DNA of 64,000 nucleotides, from positions 43,004,424-43,068,423 of the forward strand of contig NC_054881.1 of assembly GCF_018320785.1 (NCBI RefSeq), in the 5' to 3' direction. Made by a program: the position numbers and the translations under genes. The DNA is from Cheilinus undulatus (taxonomy: Eukaryota > Chordata > Actinopteri > Labriformes > Labridae). The notes beneath the pieces were generated by a model. It was not told where the DNA came from and did not search any database. It saw only the letters and a program-made list of their open reading frames with translations. Shown here piece by piece: positions 48,401 through 59,964 of the stretch (the first letter of the stretch is position 1; each line of letters begins with the position of its first letter).

Positions 48401-51400
48401 CACCTTCTTCCCTGCGCGTCTCTCCACCTTCATCCTCCAATGACTTCAGCTTGATTCCGACCACAGAGCCAGCTTTTTTCACCAGTTAGTTCAGACGCCT
48501 TGCATCCTCGTGTTTTACACTGCCTCCCCAGCAGACTGCAGCATAGAACAGAACACTTGCCACCACAGACTGATAAAACATCTGCAGCATCTTACTGCAG
48601 ATGTCTGTTGGTCGGAGTCTTCTCATGCAAAAGAGGAGCTCTGCCCCTTTTTGTAGATGAAATCTACATTTTTAGATGTAGACTACGTTTTCTTATCCAT
48701 TTCTGATACATGCCACGACAGCAGCGTCATCAAGAATGAATGTGTGTTCAAGAATGCATGGAGAGATTTTTGTCAAATTCAGTGCAAACCTACACTTTAC
48801 TTGAGGGTGAATCAGTGAGATTTTGGAGGTCAAAGGTCACTGTGACCTCAAATATAGTAAGGTTTATGCTTCTGTGTTGTAGCCCTGAAACCTAGGCAGA
48901 GGTCGACACAAGCAGCCAACATGCACCTCCTCAAAAATGTATCGTCAAAATGATGCAGACCACGAGCCCTGTGATTGGTCGGCTCAGTGACTGCCAGTCT
49001 GAGTAATGTCTACAGACAGATGTGAGGTCTCTGCTGTGGGATAAACGGCTGCAGATGATGACACGACTAGTCAAACTTACTTGACGTCATCTGAAAATAT
49101 CAGATTTCCTCATCCGTCTCTCTCATTGGCTAGAGTGCTAAAATCCTCCCGCCCTCTGCCTCAGCTGATTCAGCAGCAACTTTCCATCCCTGCTGTCCTC
49201 TCTCTTCTCTTCTCTCATCAGTAACTGCATCAGTATTTGATCATGCAGGTTAGTAGAGTTGCAGCACTGATTATACTGAAGTATAACCAGGACAAGGAGT
49301 TGAACCCTCTTAGAGGCTTTGTCTCCTCAGGTGTCTTTCATTGGTTCACTGATCATTTCAAGGCAGACTCATAGTTACTCTTGACGTGAACATTAACCTC
49401 CTAAGACCCTGTAATGTAAACTTTGCAGGAAAATTTTTGAGTATTAGCATGAAAATTTGGGATATTTTTATGTGTTTGATTTGATTGAATTTTATTTGTA
49501 TTTTTTTTGCTTCTAAATTTTAAGGTATGCTCACAGAAATTTTGGAATTTTATTTTTTAATTTTGGGAATTTGACTTGGAACTGGGAGGCGGGGTTTCCT
49601 TTGATATTGCTAGAATGAAATGGAATTAACAGAAGAATTTGTTGGCATGTTTGTTTTTCATGGAACCTTGGGAATGTATTTGTTTTGGGGAATTTGCTTC
49701 AGTATTGTTTGGAAGTTTTTCAGGAAATTAAATGGTATTTTTCAATAAAATTTAGGTTTTAAATATAAGGTTTAGTTGAAACTTTTGAGGAATACTTGAA
49801 AAAAATTGGGGTACTTTTTATGGAAATTTTGAAAATATGATTTAGAATTTTGCACAGAAATTTTGGTAGTTTCTTTGGAATTTCAGCAAATTTGTGCTGA
49901 TATTGGACATCAATTTTTGTCAGAATTAATTCCTGTTAAAATCCAAGACTGAGCATTTCAAACTCTCAGGTCCTGATTATCCCGAGTAAGTGGGAGAAAC
50001 TAAAACTGAAGTCCAAACAAAAGCTCGAGCTCAGGAGGTTAAAGGTGCACTCTGTAGTTTTTAGCCAAGGAGCATTAACCAGAGCAAACTTGGTGAAAAT
50101 TAAACAAAGCAATCAGAAGCAGACCTTTCTAGATTAGTGTTTGATGGGCTTTAAGGGTTTACAGATGTGCCGGGGTTTTGGGGTCATGGTTTGGTACTGG
50201 TTTGGTTCATCCAATTAAAAGGATCATGAAGTTCCAGATTTGTACTGCTAGGATTCCCTCATTTATTTTTTACTGACAGTGGTCCGGCTAACAGAGAGTT
50301 CTTTAGTGTTATTTAGGACACTGAGTTGGTGTGTGATGGTTGGTATCAGACATGAAGGACACTCTTTAGCATTCAGGATGTGTATTTCTGCATCAGTCTG
50401 ACCCACATGTTCTCAGCCATCTCAGCAGCGTGGCTCTAGCTTTTATTAGCCGTCTGTTTTAAAGCTGCTCACTTTAGTTAACTTTAGATACCACTTTAAG
50501 ATTGTTAAACGCTTTTGGAGCAGCTGTGATGACTGTAAATGAAAACAGTGTGGAGGATGACCGATCCTCTGATTCTGCAGCTGCAGCCTGGTGTTTATAT
50601 CTCCAGCCTCCATGTTGGCTGTTTAGGTTCTTTATAACTCCTCTTCTATATAAACCATCCCCCTCACACACACACACACACACACCCCCACACACACACA
50701 CACATGTGGTTTGCTGCTGCTGCAGGGGGTTCATAATAAAGGATCAGTCATCTTGACTCATGTTAATCCTCTTTATCCCCCACACTGGGCAGAATCAGCC
50801 GCTCTGTGTATAAAACATGGAACACTGGAGGTTGTTTTGGAGGTTCTGTGGTTAAATATTTACCTCTGATGGAGTTCTTATGATTTATCTCCACTTTTTA
50901 TGCATCAGGACGTCTGTGAAGGAGATCTGAACTCTAGGAGTCAAACTGGGGTTGGGAAATGTGGACATAAAAACATATGAGGTTCAGTTTTAATCAGGTA
51001 ATCTGGTGGTTTCTGCTGCATCAGCACGGTCTGACTGTGAAGTCTGGAGGAGGAGGGATCATGGTATGGGGCTGGTTTTCAGGGTCTGGACTAGACCCCT
51101 TATCTCCAGTGAAGGCCGATCTTCATGCTTCAGCAGACCAAGACATTCTGGACCACGCTATGCTTCCAACAGTCTGGGGAAGACCCTTTTCTATCCCAGC
51201 AGGACTGTGGCCCAGAGACCAGAGAAGGACTAGAAAGACTAGAGTCCTGACCTCAACCCCATCCAGCACCTTTGGGATGAACTGGAGCAGAGATTGTGGT
51301 CCAGGCCTTCTGGTCCAACGTCAGAGCCTGACCTCAGAAAAACTCTCCAGCAGTGGTTCTCAGAAGGTGGGGCAGGTCCCGCTAGTGATCTTCCAGGCCG

Positions 51401-51540
51401 GTCTAGGTGTGCCGCGGGAGTCTGTACAGTCCGTTATTACTACAACTCTATGGCCAGTCCTGTAACCAGGCCTGCCCACAGACCTGGACCCCTGAAAACC
51501 CCCAGAGAGTGGGACCTCCCCAGCTGGGATTTATTGATAT

Positions 51541-51579
<39 letters not shown>

Positions 51580-54500
51580 GGCTCAGTAGCATTGGTGCTA
51601 GCGTCCTGGCTAACAGTTCCCTCATTAAGAGCTGAAAAGCATGGCAGGCTATTACTGGGTTAAAATTGGTGTTGAAATTATTCACCCATGCTATTTTTAA
51701 CCAAGTTAACCAACTTTTCTTCCTGTTTTTGGCTCTTCTTTTGACAACTTAAACCATTTTATTACTATTTTGACCCATTTTTGCCACTTTTTTGGAACTT
51801 CTTGCCACATTTAACACATTTTCCTACCTTTTAGCCACTTTTTGACAAATGTTGCTCTTGTTTGGTCATTTTTTTCATCACTTTTAGCCCCTTTTTACCA
51901 CCTTTGAGCAACTTTAACCCTTTTTTGCCACTTTTCTGCCACTTGTGATCTATTTTACCACCTTTTGACACTTTCAACCCATTTATGCCTCCTTTTTGTC
52001 AATTTTTGCCCACTTTTGCCTTTATTATCACTTGTTATCCATTTTACCACCCTTCTATAACATCTAACCTTTTTACACTGCTTGTAACCCATGTTTGCCT
52101 TTAATTTGACACTTTCAACTAGTTTTTGCCAATTTCAAGCCATTGGTTGACCACTTCTTTTTTTAAACTAATATTTGCCCATTTCTGACTTTGTTTTGCA
52201 ACTTTTTGTCAATTTTGCCCTTTTTATCACTTGTAATCCATTTTTAACACCCTTTTACAACATTTAACCCTTTAGACCACTGGTTAGCCATTTTTGCCAC
52301 TATTTTGACACCTTTAACAAGTTTTTGCCAATTTGAACCCATTGTTTGGCTGCTTTTTTTTTTGTTTTTTTTTTACCAATTTTCACCTATTTCTTTGTTT
52401 TGCCACTTTTTGCCCGGTTTTGCTCTTAATCACTTGTAACCCATTTTTACCACTATTTTGACATTTTCAACATGTTTTTGCCCTTTTCAAACAGTTGTTT
52501 GGCCACATTTTTACCCCTTTTTGCCCATTTCTGACTTCGTTTTGCCACTTTTTGCTCAATTTTGCCCTTTTTATCACTTGTAACCCATTTTGCCACTATT
52601 TTTACTCTTTCAACAAGTTTTTGCCAATTTCAACCCGTTGTTTGACCACTTTTTTTTCTTTTTACTAATTTTTGCCCATTTCTGACTTTATTTTGCCACT
52701 TTTTGCTTAGTTTTTTCATCCCTTTTAACCCATTTCTGCCACTTTTTGCCCTCTTTTGCCATCTCCATGATCCCCAGTTGGCTGGACCCCAGAATGCTCT
52801 CCCACCTTGACTGTAACATTATTTAAAACTAGTTTTTATCAATTTAAACATGGTTTGCCTTGAGATTTTGGCTTAACCTTAGGCCGGCCACACACTACAG
52901 GATTTTAAGCCCGATTTGGGGCGAGATTTGCCTCCTCTGATGATCGTGGCGTCTGGAGCGGCGTCACAAACGATTATTTGTCTGAGTAGTCTGCGTGTGT
53001 GTGGTGTCAACACGATTCATTTACTGCTCCAAATCGCCTCGTAGCCTCCCAGACCCGGAATCATAAATATCAAACATGTTTGATATGTATGATTTTGGGT
53101 CGTAGTGCCGCTGACGGAGTACCCACAACAACCAATGAGAGCGAGCAGACCGGGTAGCGTCACCAGACGGATCATACGTACTTTCACCACTCACAGCCAT
53201 GAACACAACTGTACCTTCATTCCAGCCGGGATTTCGTCCTGAGTCTTTCCCTTGTTTTGTGATTGTTGCTGCATCTGTAACTCTGCCAGGACAGCCTGTC
53301 GTGGAGAGACAGCAAGACGGTATCGACGGACATCCATGTTTTTTTCCTGAAGTCACCTGATCACGTGAGGTCGTAGGCAGGTCTGCAGGTGTGTGGTCTC
53401 CAGTGATCTGACAGTCTGGCTGAGTCTCTAATGTGTTCAGAGGACTAAAGATGAAAAATCTTTGGAAATTTTCCTGAAGTCTGTGGTCTCCCACGGTTTT
53501 AAAATCGTTTCAGATTAAAGAATGGTCTAGTGTGTGGCCGGCCTTAGGTGTGCCCTGGGTGAAAAAAGTTTGAAAAGCTGCTCTACAGGATGAATGGGCA
53601 CACATTCCCAAGAAGAGTGGAGGCTGTTAGAGCTGCAGGAGGGGGGGCAACTCCATATTAAAGTGCATGCATTTGAATACAGTATCATTACAGTCTATGT
53701 GGGTGGAATGGGCTGGCTTCCTAATAACTTTACATCTTAAAAACTGAATATGTGGCCCAGCCCTGGGTGAAACCAGTCGCCTCTCTACAGTGGTGAACTT
53801 AGTCATCCTGTCAGATCAGCATCCGTCCTGCAGACGGCCTGATGTCACGCCTCTGTGGGGTTTTCCAGAGATCTGCTGACGCTGTATGCTGCAGCTGTGT
53901 GTGTCTGTGTGTGGCTCATATTTTCATGTCATGTGCGTGTTCAAACCTGCACACACACACTGTAAATGTTTGAGTGACATTAGCAGAGACCACCGATGTA
54001 ACAGATGCCACCTCATAGATAAAACAACAATGCTCCTCCTGTAGACGCCTCGCAGCTCCATGTGGGTTAAAGCTCGGCCACGTCAGTCTGAGTTGGAGGC
54101 GGAGGAACCGCGGCGCCCTGCTGGGACATGTCAGGATCACCCCATCGGGCTTTGTTCTAACTCCATGTTTACGCTGGTTAGATTAAAAATCCTTTACTTC
54201 TCGCCTCATATGTGTCACTAGCTAAACCTGCGGCTGTAAACCTCCTGGGCTCTGCCAGAGCCACCACAGGCTGTTACCACATCTGCAGACGTCAAACTTG
54301 TTTTGGATCGCAGCAATCTCAGAATCAATCAGCTTTTGTTCCACTGGGAAAGTTTTGGGCTTTCTGGTGAAGCCAGCAGATTCCTGGATAACTGTTAGGA
54401 AAATAAGGGCACATATTTCCTCTTTGATGGGCCGGTAGTTGTTTAGATTCCATCAAAGAAATAAGAGAAGATAATGGAGCTGGCTGACGACCTTCACTTC

Positions 54501-57500
54501 AAACTTATCTGCAGCCAAACAAAGATTTCTGATTCTACAGATCAATAAAGAGAAGATAGCTGATGTTAACCAGGGTTTATTTAGTCCATCGTGTTCTTTT
54601 CACTTTCCCTCCCTGTTTGTCTGCATACAGATTGCAGAAAAAGCTTAGAGAGCATTTTAGACCAGTTTCTCATCTATTTTAACCCACATTGATGCAACAA
54701 GCACCGATAAAATCTTTAAGATGTTAAAAGCAAAATCTAAGGCCTGAACTGCCACTGATGAGGGAAATACTCTGCCAATAAAGCCAGAGGGACCTGGATG
54801 CAGCTGAACCCCAATTTCACACAGGAAGTCAGTCGAGTGCCGCTACATCTCGTCTACTAATACCGGAAGTCACTTGAACTGAACGTCTTTTTGATCCCAA
54901 AAGTATTCAATGACGCCGCACCGATCCAGCCGTCCGCTGCACGTGTTATACTCGACTACCAAAAATAGATCTTTGATGACTAAAACTAAGATTAAGTCAG
55001 TTTAGTTTTTGTTGAGCTGACTAAAACTAGACTAAAATGTAATGTAGTTTTCAGTGCACATTAAAAATCTGTGATATTTGATTCTGAAAGGCTTTTCATC
55101 TACAGACTAAAACTAAAAACAGCTGCCATATGAACTCTGGGCTGCAGACAGATTCCTCTCCCGTCTTGTAACGGTTGTCGTTGCACAAATGTGCAAGTGT
55201 CTGTTGATCCTGGTCATTCTTGTGAATGAAATATCTAAACAACCTCTCTGATGGATAAACTGGATAAATGCTGGAGGTCATGGGCTGAAGGTCACTGGGC
55301 CTTCTGTCCTTTGCTTGTAAGATTTCTCCCACAGAACCCCTGACCTCCTCCCTGACCCACTGCTGTAGATCTCTGTCCGGTTATCGTGCACCTCATGGAG
55401 GCAGAACACCACCAGGCGGTAGTTTGGCTGTCAGGTGAAGATAAACCCTCTGGGTAGTGAAGGTTAGAGGTCACTGCCACATCGATATCTCAGAAATGCT
55501 TGGACAGATCATCAAGCTTTGCACTGATGCTCAGTCTGGTTGAATGTTAGGGTCCGTAGTCCTCATGGTCAGCTCTCTGTATTCTCAGCATCCACTGTTG
55601 GAACCTTTGGCGGTAGCTCTAGTTCTTTTCATACATAACAATAAAACTCTTCAACTTTTCTCCTGACAGCAAAACAAACCTCTGGATGTGACCTAGATAT
55701 CACACCTGAATTCTCCTCCGATGACTCAGAGCCAGCGTGTTTTTTATTGTTCAGCACTTAAACAAGTATGCAGCCTTAATCCTTTTATTAAAAGCTCTTT
55801 AGAAACACCAGTCCACTCACTGATCGCCTGTTTGCTCTGTGGGATAACTCATCGATAGGTTAGACCTTAATCACCCTCTGCAGTGGGCGGAGACGACTGA
55901 CTCACATCACTGAGGTTAGATCTTAAAGTGACCTCCAGTCTGCTGGATCTCAGTAATCCTGGCTGTTTCCCATGAAGCTGCAGAGCACAAAGAGCACAGG
56001 TGTGACGTTTTATCACACAGATTAGTGGCAGATTCATAACTCATTATTTATCCCTGACAGCCTCTTTATTTCTGACTGTTGGTGGTCTGGTACCTGATAC
56101 CATCGCAAACATGTTTTCAGAAGAACCCCAGGTGAATATTCAAAGGATTGTCTGGGAAATTAGGGCTCTTTTATTTCAAAACAGATCATGAGATGATAGT
56201 GTGGAGATATTTAGGATCTGTTTGAAGCATATAACACTTTCCCTCTGTTACTGGCCCGACTTATTTCTACGCTGCATTATTATTCTGTTTATGGCATAAA
56301 GAATCAGACCTGGTACTTCTCTGGTGTCCCTTCTGCATGTGTCGTTCAAGAACGTCTTTTAAAACTAGGGCTGAACTATTTGCAAAAATAATCTAATTGC
56401 AATTTTTTCCCCCAATGTTGCGATTTAAAATGTGATTTTTCTTAGGTCAATCTTCTGTATTTTTCGACAAATTCAAGCAATAAATAATTCCATAGGTAGG
56501 ACCATGTGTATTGAAAACAATGCAATTATTTCAAAAGTAATTAATCCATAGTAGCAGGAATCTGAAAATGAGGGTGTTACAAGCTTTAAGCCATAAAGGA
56601 GGAGGCTGGGGTGGCTGGGATGGAGGAGGTGGAGCTTAAGTCTATAAAGGAGGAGGCTGGGGTGGAGGAGGTGGAGCTTTAGTCTATAAAGGAGGACCTG
56701 GGGTGGAGGAGGTGGAGCTTTAGTCTATGAAGGAAGAGGCTGGGGTGGAGGAGGTTTTTTGATTTTTTGGACTAGTTTGGTTGGTGTTGTTATTTCACTA
56801 CTGAAATAGAGAGGATCTTTCTCCACCACAGGCAAGCCACACACTAGAAGTGAGCAGGTTTCATCTGGCCTACAAGACGTTTTAGGGAGACTGGATAAGT
56901 TAGAGAAATAATAACAGGGCATTTTCACTGATTGCAATAATTCAGAGCAGCTGGAGTGAAATATGAGCACAACTATGAATCATATGTCAAAATACTGCAT
57001 TGGCTGATCTCATGAAGCCACAGTGGAACCAAATAAAGATCTAGGAACCACAAGATCTGAGTCCAATGATCTGGATCACTGAGAACAACCAGGATTCCCA
57101 TCCATCTAGCAAAGCTTCAATCTGAAAAGTTTGTGCCCAGTATGGGAACAGATCTGACCAATCAGCATCATTTGAGGACTACCAGGTGTGTCTTTAGAGA
57201 GCCAGGTTCTCAATTCTCCTTGTTGGTATGAGCTGATCCTACTTTTAGAGACGCACTCACAGTGACAGAAGACAAAGAACCACCAACACAGCCATATTTT
57301 CCCACCCCATCATTCCCCTCCCAGCCTCCACACGAGGGTAGATACCATCAGGTCCAGCTTCTCTGTTAAAAAGCTCACTCAGCGTCTCTAAACCTGGGCC
57401 GTACCAATAATCACACGCTTTCAGAGACGCTGACCTCACTGGCTTTAAAAATTCTAATCAGCAGGGTAGAGATGGAGCGGTCTGAATGGCACAAACCCGT

Positions 57501-59155
57501 CATTAGAACGTCTGACAGCTGACATTTTCATGTCGTTCACGTCTTGGAAAGTTTCCCACTTTGAGGCACGTCTGAACGACTGACCCAGGGAGACTTAACC
57601 CACAGGCTTTCCTGGATTCTTCTAGAATTCTCAGGAGTGCATGTGTTAAAAAAACCTCTTAGCTATCCATCCATCCATTTATACATCCATCCATCCATTC
57701 ATCCATCCATTTATACATCCAACCATCCATCCATCCATCCATCAATCCATCCATCCATTTATACATCCAACCATCCATTCATCCATCCATCTATGCATCC
57801 ATCCATCCATCCATCCATCCATTTATACATCCATCCATCCATCCATTTATACATCCATCCATCCATTCATCCATCCATTTATACATCCAACCATCCATCC
57901 ATCCATCCATCCATCCATCCATCCATTTATACATCCAACCATCCATCTATACATCCAACAATCCATCTGTCATCCATCCATTTATACATCCATCTATCCA
58001 TCCATCCATCCATCCATCTATACATCCATCCATCTATCCATCCATCCATCCATCCATCCATTTATACATCCATCCATCCATTCATCCATTTATACATCCA
58101 TCCATCCATTCATCCATCCATTCATCCATCCATCCATCTATTTATCCATCCATCCATCCATCCATCCATCCATCCATCCATTTATCCATCCATCCATTTA
58201 TACATCCATCCATCCATTCATCCATTTATACATCCATCCATCCATTCATCCATTTATACATCCATCCATCCATCCATCCATCCATCCATCCATCCATCCA
58301 TCCATCCTTCCATCCATCCATCCATTTATCCATCCATCCATCTATCCAACCATCCATCTGTCATCATCCATCCATCCATCCAAAGCTTAAAGCTGATCTG
58401 CTTGTTTTTGGTCAGAGAATGATTGGACCAATCAGCATCATTCGAGGAAACAGAGGCAGTAACTATGGGTGGTTGGCTACAGCATGTGCCAGTAGTCCCT
58501 GATGTCCCTGTGTCTAGCAACACTTTGTGTCTCCTTCAAGAGAATGCTGAGGCTGCCAGACCGTGGCTGGAAGGGAGGCATCCTTTAGGCATCCTGATCA
58601 GAGTCTTGAACCACATGAACTGGCTCCAGTCCTTGTGAGCCAGCAATATCTGACCCTGCCTTAACGGCAGAGCCTGGACTGGAGAAGGAAACTCATCTGT
58701 AATCTCATTCTTGTGGTCACTACCCAGAGGTCTTTGCACTTTCAGGTTTAAGGCTTTGTTACAAAGAGGATGATATCATCAGCATACAAGTTAACACTGT
58801 AATGCTCAAAACAGCGAGTACCATGTGAAACTAAAGACTGTTTCTGTTTGTTATCATGCTTTTGTTTGCAGGGATGGGATCACAGCGGCAGCCATGTTGG
58901 TTTGAAGAAAAGGGGAAGACATGAACAGGACACTCTGAGTAAAGATTACCATTTAAAGACTGTGCTCGGCTCCAAAAATGACACCAAGTTCTGGAAGCGT
59001 CCTCGCTGTGGAGTCCCAGACTTTCCCACCTTAACCCAGGTGGGCCTGTCCTACTACAACCTGAAGAAGAAGAAAGGCGGCCTGAGCCGACAGCAGCGCA
59101 GGAAGAGGTTTGCTCTGTTTGGAGGCCGCTGGGAGAAGACTGACCTCACGTACAA
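45477..59155 (+). CDS. mmp11: MMP11-like matrix metalloproteinase (stromelysin-3), 5' part: signal peptide and prodomain
   Basis: Two coding exons are visible. Exon 1 is 45,477-45,578 (34 codons, phase 0, donor GTGAGT). It begins [20 protein letters not shown], a clear signal peptide, then a basic stretch. Exon 2 is 58,872-59,155 (94 codons plus 2 nt, acceptor TTTGCAG, donor GTAAGA). It holds the cysteine switch PRCGVPD (residues 78-84, Cys80), whose thiol would cap the catalytic zinc in the zymogen. A furin-type site RRKR (110-113) follows, then [11 protein letters not shown], the MMP11-specific start of the mature enzyme. MMP11 is known to be activated intracellularly by furin through such a site, and its prodomain is short, as here. 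Catalytic and hemopexin exons are not found before base 64,000. Which fish paralogue (a or b) cannot be told. The intron between the two exons is 13.3 kb. Confidence 0.88.
46951..47585. mobile_element. Palindromic MITE flanked by TTAA
   Basis: The termini AGGGATATTCCACTA and TAGTGGAATATCCCT are perfect inverted repeats. TTAA flanks both sides (46,947-46,950 and 47,586-47,589), which fits piggyBac-like integration; a TA duplication would also fit. The whole 635 bp is a diverged palindrome: inner arms such as CCCAGAAAGCTTCTGTGTTTT / AACACAGAGGCTTCTGGGT pair around a centre near 47,255. It lies in mmp11 intron 1. No coding sequence. Confidence 0.8.
48345..48655 (-). pseudogene. Non-LTR retrotransposon reverse-transcriptase fragment
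   Basis: Read on the minus strand from about 48,650, the sequence encodes [20 protein letters not shown] then [19 protein letters not shown]. After a stop codon it continues [18 protein letters not shown]. This matches the C-terminal end of fish LINE reverse transcriptases, where a conserved FYxSVVxSVL..CWGG block is typical. The in-frame stop and lack of upstream RT motifs show a dead 5'-truncated copy. It lies in mmp11 intron 1. Confidence 0.75.
49397..50038. mobile_element. piggyBac-like MITE flanked by TTAA
   Basis: The element begins CCTCCTAAGACC and ends CTCAGGAGG, with TTAA on both sides (49,393-49,396 and 50,039-50,042). TTAA duplications and CCT-beginning termini are characteristic of piggyBac elements. 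The interior is AT-rich with many TTTTGGAATTT motifs and has no coding capacity. Confidence 0.7.
50664..50704. repeat. (CA)n microsatellite
   Basis: CA repeat interrupted by CCCC near 50,684. Simple sequence in mmp11 intron 1. Confidence 0.95.
51543..51578. repeat. (TG)n microsatellite
   Basis: About 18 uninterrupted GT units within the hAT element. Confidence 0.95.
51715..52790. repeat. Largest TTTTGCCACTTTT / AACCCATTT array
   Basis: About 1.07 kb of diverged units such as TTTTTGCCACTTTT, CACTTGTAACCCATTTTT and TTGACACTTTCAAC. A longer internal period is visible where blocks ending CACTTTTTGCTCAATTTTGC recur (about 52,180, 52,400, 52,545, 52,690). It lies in the hAT at 51,351-53,580. Confidence 0.8.
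52882..53543. mobile_element. Harbinger-like MITE with TTA duplication
   Basis: Perfect 16-bp termini GGCCGGCCACACACTA and its complement bound 662 bp. TTA flanks both sides (52,879-52,881 and 53,544-53,546), the 3-bp duplication of PIF/Harbinger elements. Removing it leaves a continuous hAT 3' region. A 157-codon minus-strand open frame (53,021-53,494) has no recognisable domain and is not called as a gene. Confidence 0.85.
53721..56365. other. mmp11 intron 1 segment without recognised features
   Basis: About 2.6 kb of intron with no exon-like frames, no clear terminal inverted repeats and no tandem arrays. Small open frames (53,916-54,140 minus; 55,096-55,332 minus) show no domain signature. 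Confidence 0.5.
56366..56530. mobile_element. Truncated hAT MITE 'TAGGGCTGAACTATTTGC'
   Basis: The left end matches the 9,715 / 21,279 / 31,446 family through TTGCGATTTAAAATG. The right end is missing, so the copy is 3' truncated. Confidence 0.65.
56589..56756. repeat. Purine-rich minisatellite (~4 units of about 48 bp)
   Basis: Units of the type CTATAAAGGAGGAGGCTGGGG followed by TGGAGGAGGTGGAGCTTTAGT, imperfectly repeated four times. The plus strand is strongly G/A-biased. It is in mmp11 intron 1. Confidence 0.85.
57665..58383. repeat. (CCAT)n tetranucleotide array, about 720 bp
   Basis: CATCCATC runs are interrupted regularly by TTTATACATCCA and TTCATCCA blocks. These create a 24-32 bp second-order period such as CATCCATTTATACATCCATC. 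It encodes an Ile-His-Pro-Ser-rich open frame of 261 codons that is a by-product of the repeat. It lies about 490 bp before mmp11 exon 2. Confidence 0.97.
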
Positions 59156-59964
59156 GTAAGAAAGACAAATATTTACCGTGTGGTTCATGCATGTTTACTC
59201 AGCGATGGCTCGTGATGTCAAAGCTTTGGCTGTTTGTGGATTTAATTTGCCAGAGAAACAAAGTAAAGGACGTGTTTCCTGTTATTTCATGAACCATGGG
59301 GTGTTCTGTAATTAGAGCTCTCATTGTTGGATAATGATTATTTTTCAGCCGTTGGTATTTGTTGGTTTTGTTTACCAGTGTGGTCAAAGCAGAGCGCCAT
59401 CCCTCATCGCCGCCTCGTCCTGTTTATGTGGATGAATACGTGTTTGTGTTTATGAAGCGGAGGACTCTGGATGTTTGGGGAGAAGCTGCTGGTGGTCTGT
59501 TGATTAACTAAAGTGCAAAGTTTGACATATTGTCTCAAAGCATGCAGTAAAATCTTTGTGCAAATTGGAAACACATTCAGAAAGCCAAGAGAGAAAAAAC
59601 TGCACAGCTGCTCATGGCCCTAATCTCATAAATCTCATAAAACGTACAAAAATGCAAGCTCGACAAAAGCTCTGAGCATCAATCTTAGAGAGAATGACAA
59701 CCTTAAACTCTGCGGCAGACCCATGAAAACGGCGGTTTGATTGAAACTACAATTTATGTTATGCAGTAAATGAAATGTAGTTTTATGTTGCAAAAACTCA
59801 CTTGAGATATTGTTGGGGGATGTAAGGAATTCATTTATTCTTAAGCACTACACCATGAAGGCTTCAGCTTTCAGAAGAAGAGGCTGCAGATATCACAGCA
59901 CTGGCACGTGAAGAGATTTCCACCGTGCTTTCATACACAAGTAATGAAACAATGAACTTAGAGC

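Larger units (their letters stand above)
51351..53580. mobile_element. hAT element 'CAGTGGTTCTCAGAAGGTGGGG' nested in a Tc1 copy
   Basis: Starts CAGTGGTTCTCAGAAGGTGG and ends AAAGTTTGAAAAGCTG. The 8-mers CTCTCCAG (51,343-51,350) and CTCTACAG (53,581-53,588) differ at one base, a target duplication. Inside are a (TG)n tract (51,543-51,578), about 1.07 kb of TTTTGCCAC-type array (51,715-52,790) and a nested Harbinger-like MITE. No transposase was recognised. Confidence 0.85.
51000..53720 (+). mobile_element. Tc1-like transposon copy split by a hAT insertion
   Basis: Before the hAT at 51,351, the plus strand holds degraded Tc1 transposase blocks: [17 protein letters not shown] (about 51,037-51,087) and, in another frame, [19 protein letters not shown] (about 51,245-51,300). 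Directly after the hAT, 53,589-53,680 continues with GATGAATGGGCACACATTCC and AAGAGTGGAGGCTGTTAGAG, which I recognise as the C-terminal coding and tail region of the same kind of element. Frames are broken on both sides. Outer edges are approximate. Confidence 0.7.

Noticed and set aside
53021..53494. 157-codon minus-strand open frame
   Set aside because: It lies wholly inside the 662-bp Harbinger-like MITE and shows no transposase or other domain.
57637..58422. 261-codon Ile-His-Pro-Ser-rich open frame
   Set aside because: A pure by-product of the (CCAT)n microsatellite; no flanking coding signal.
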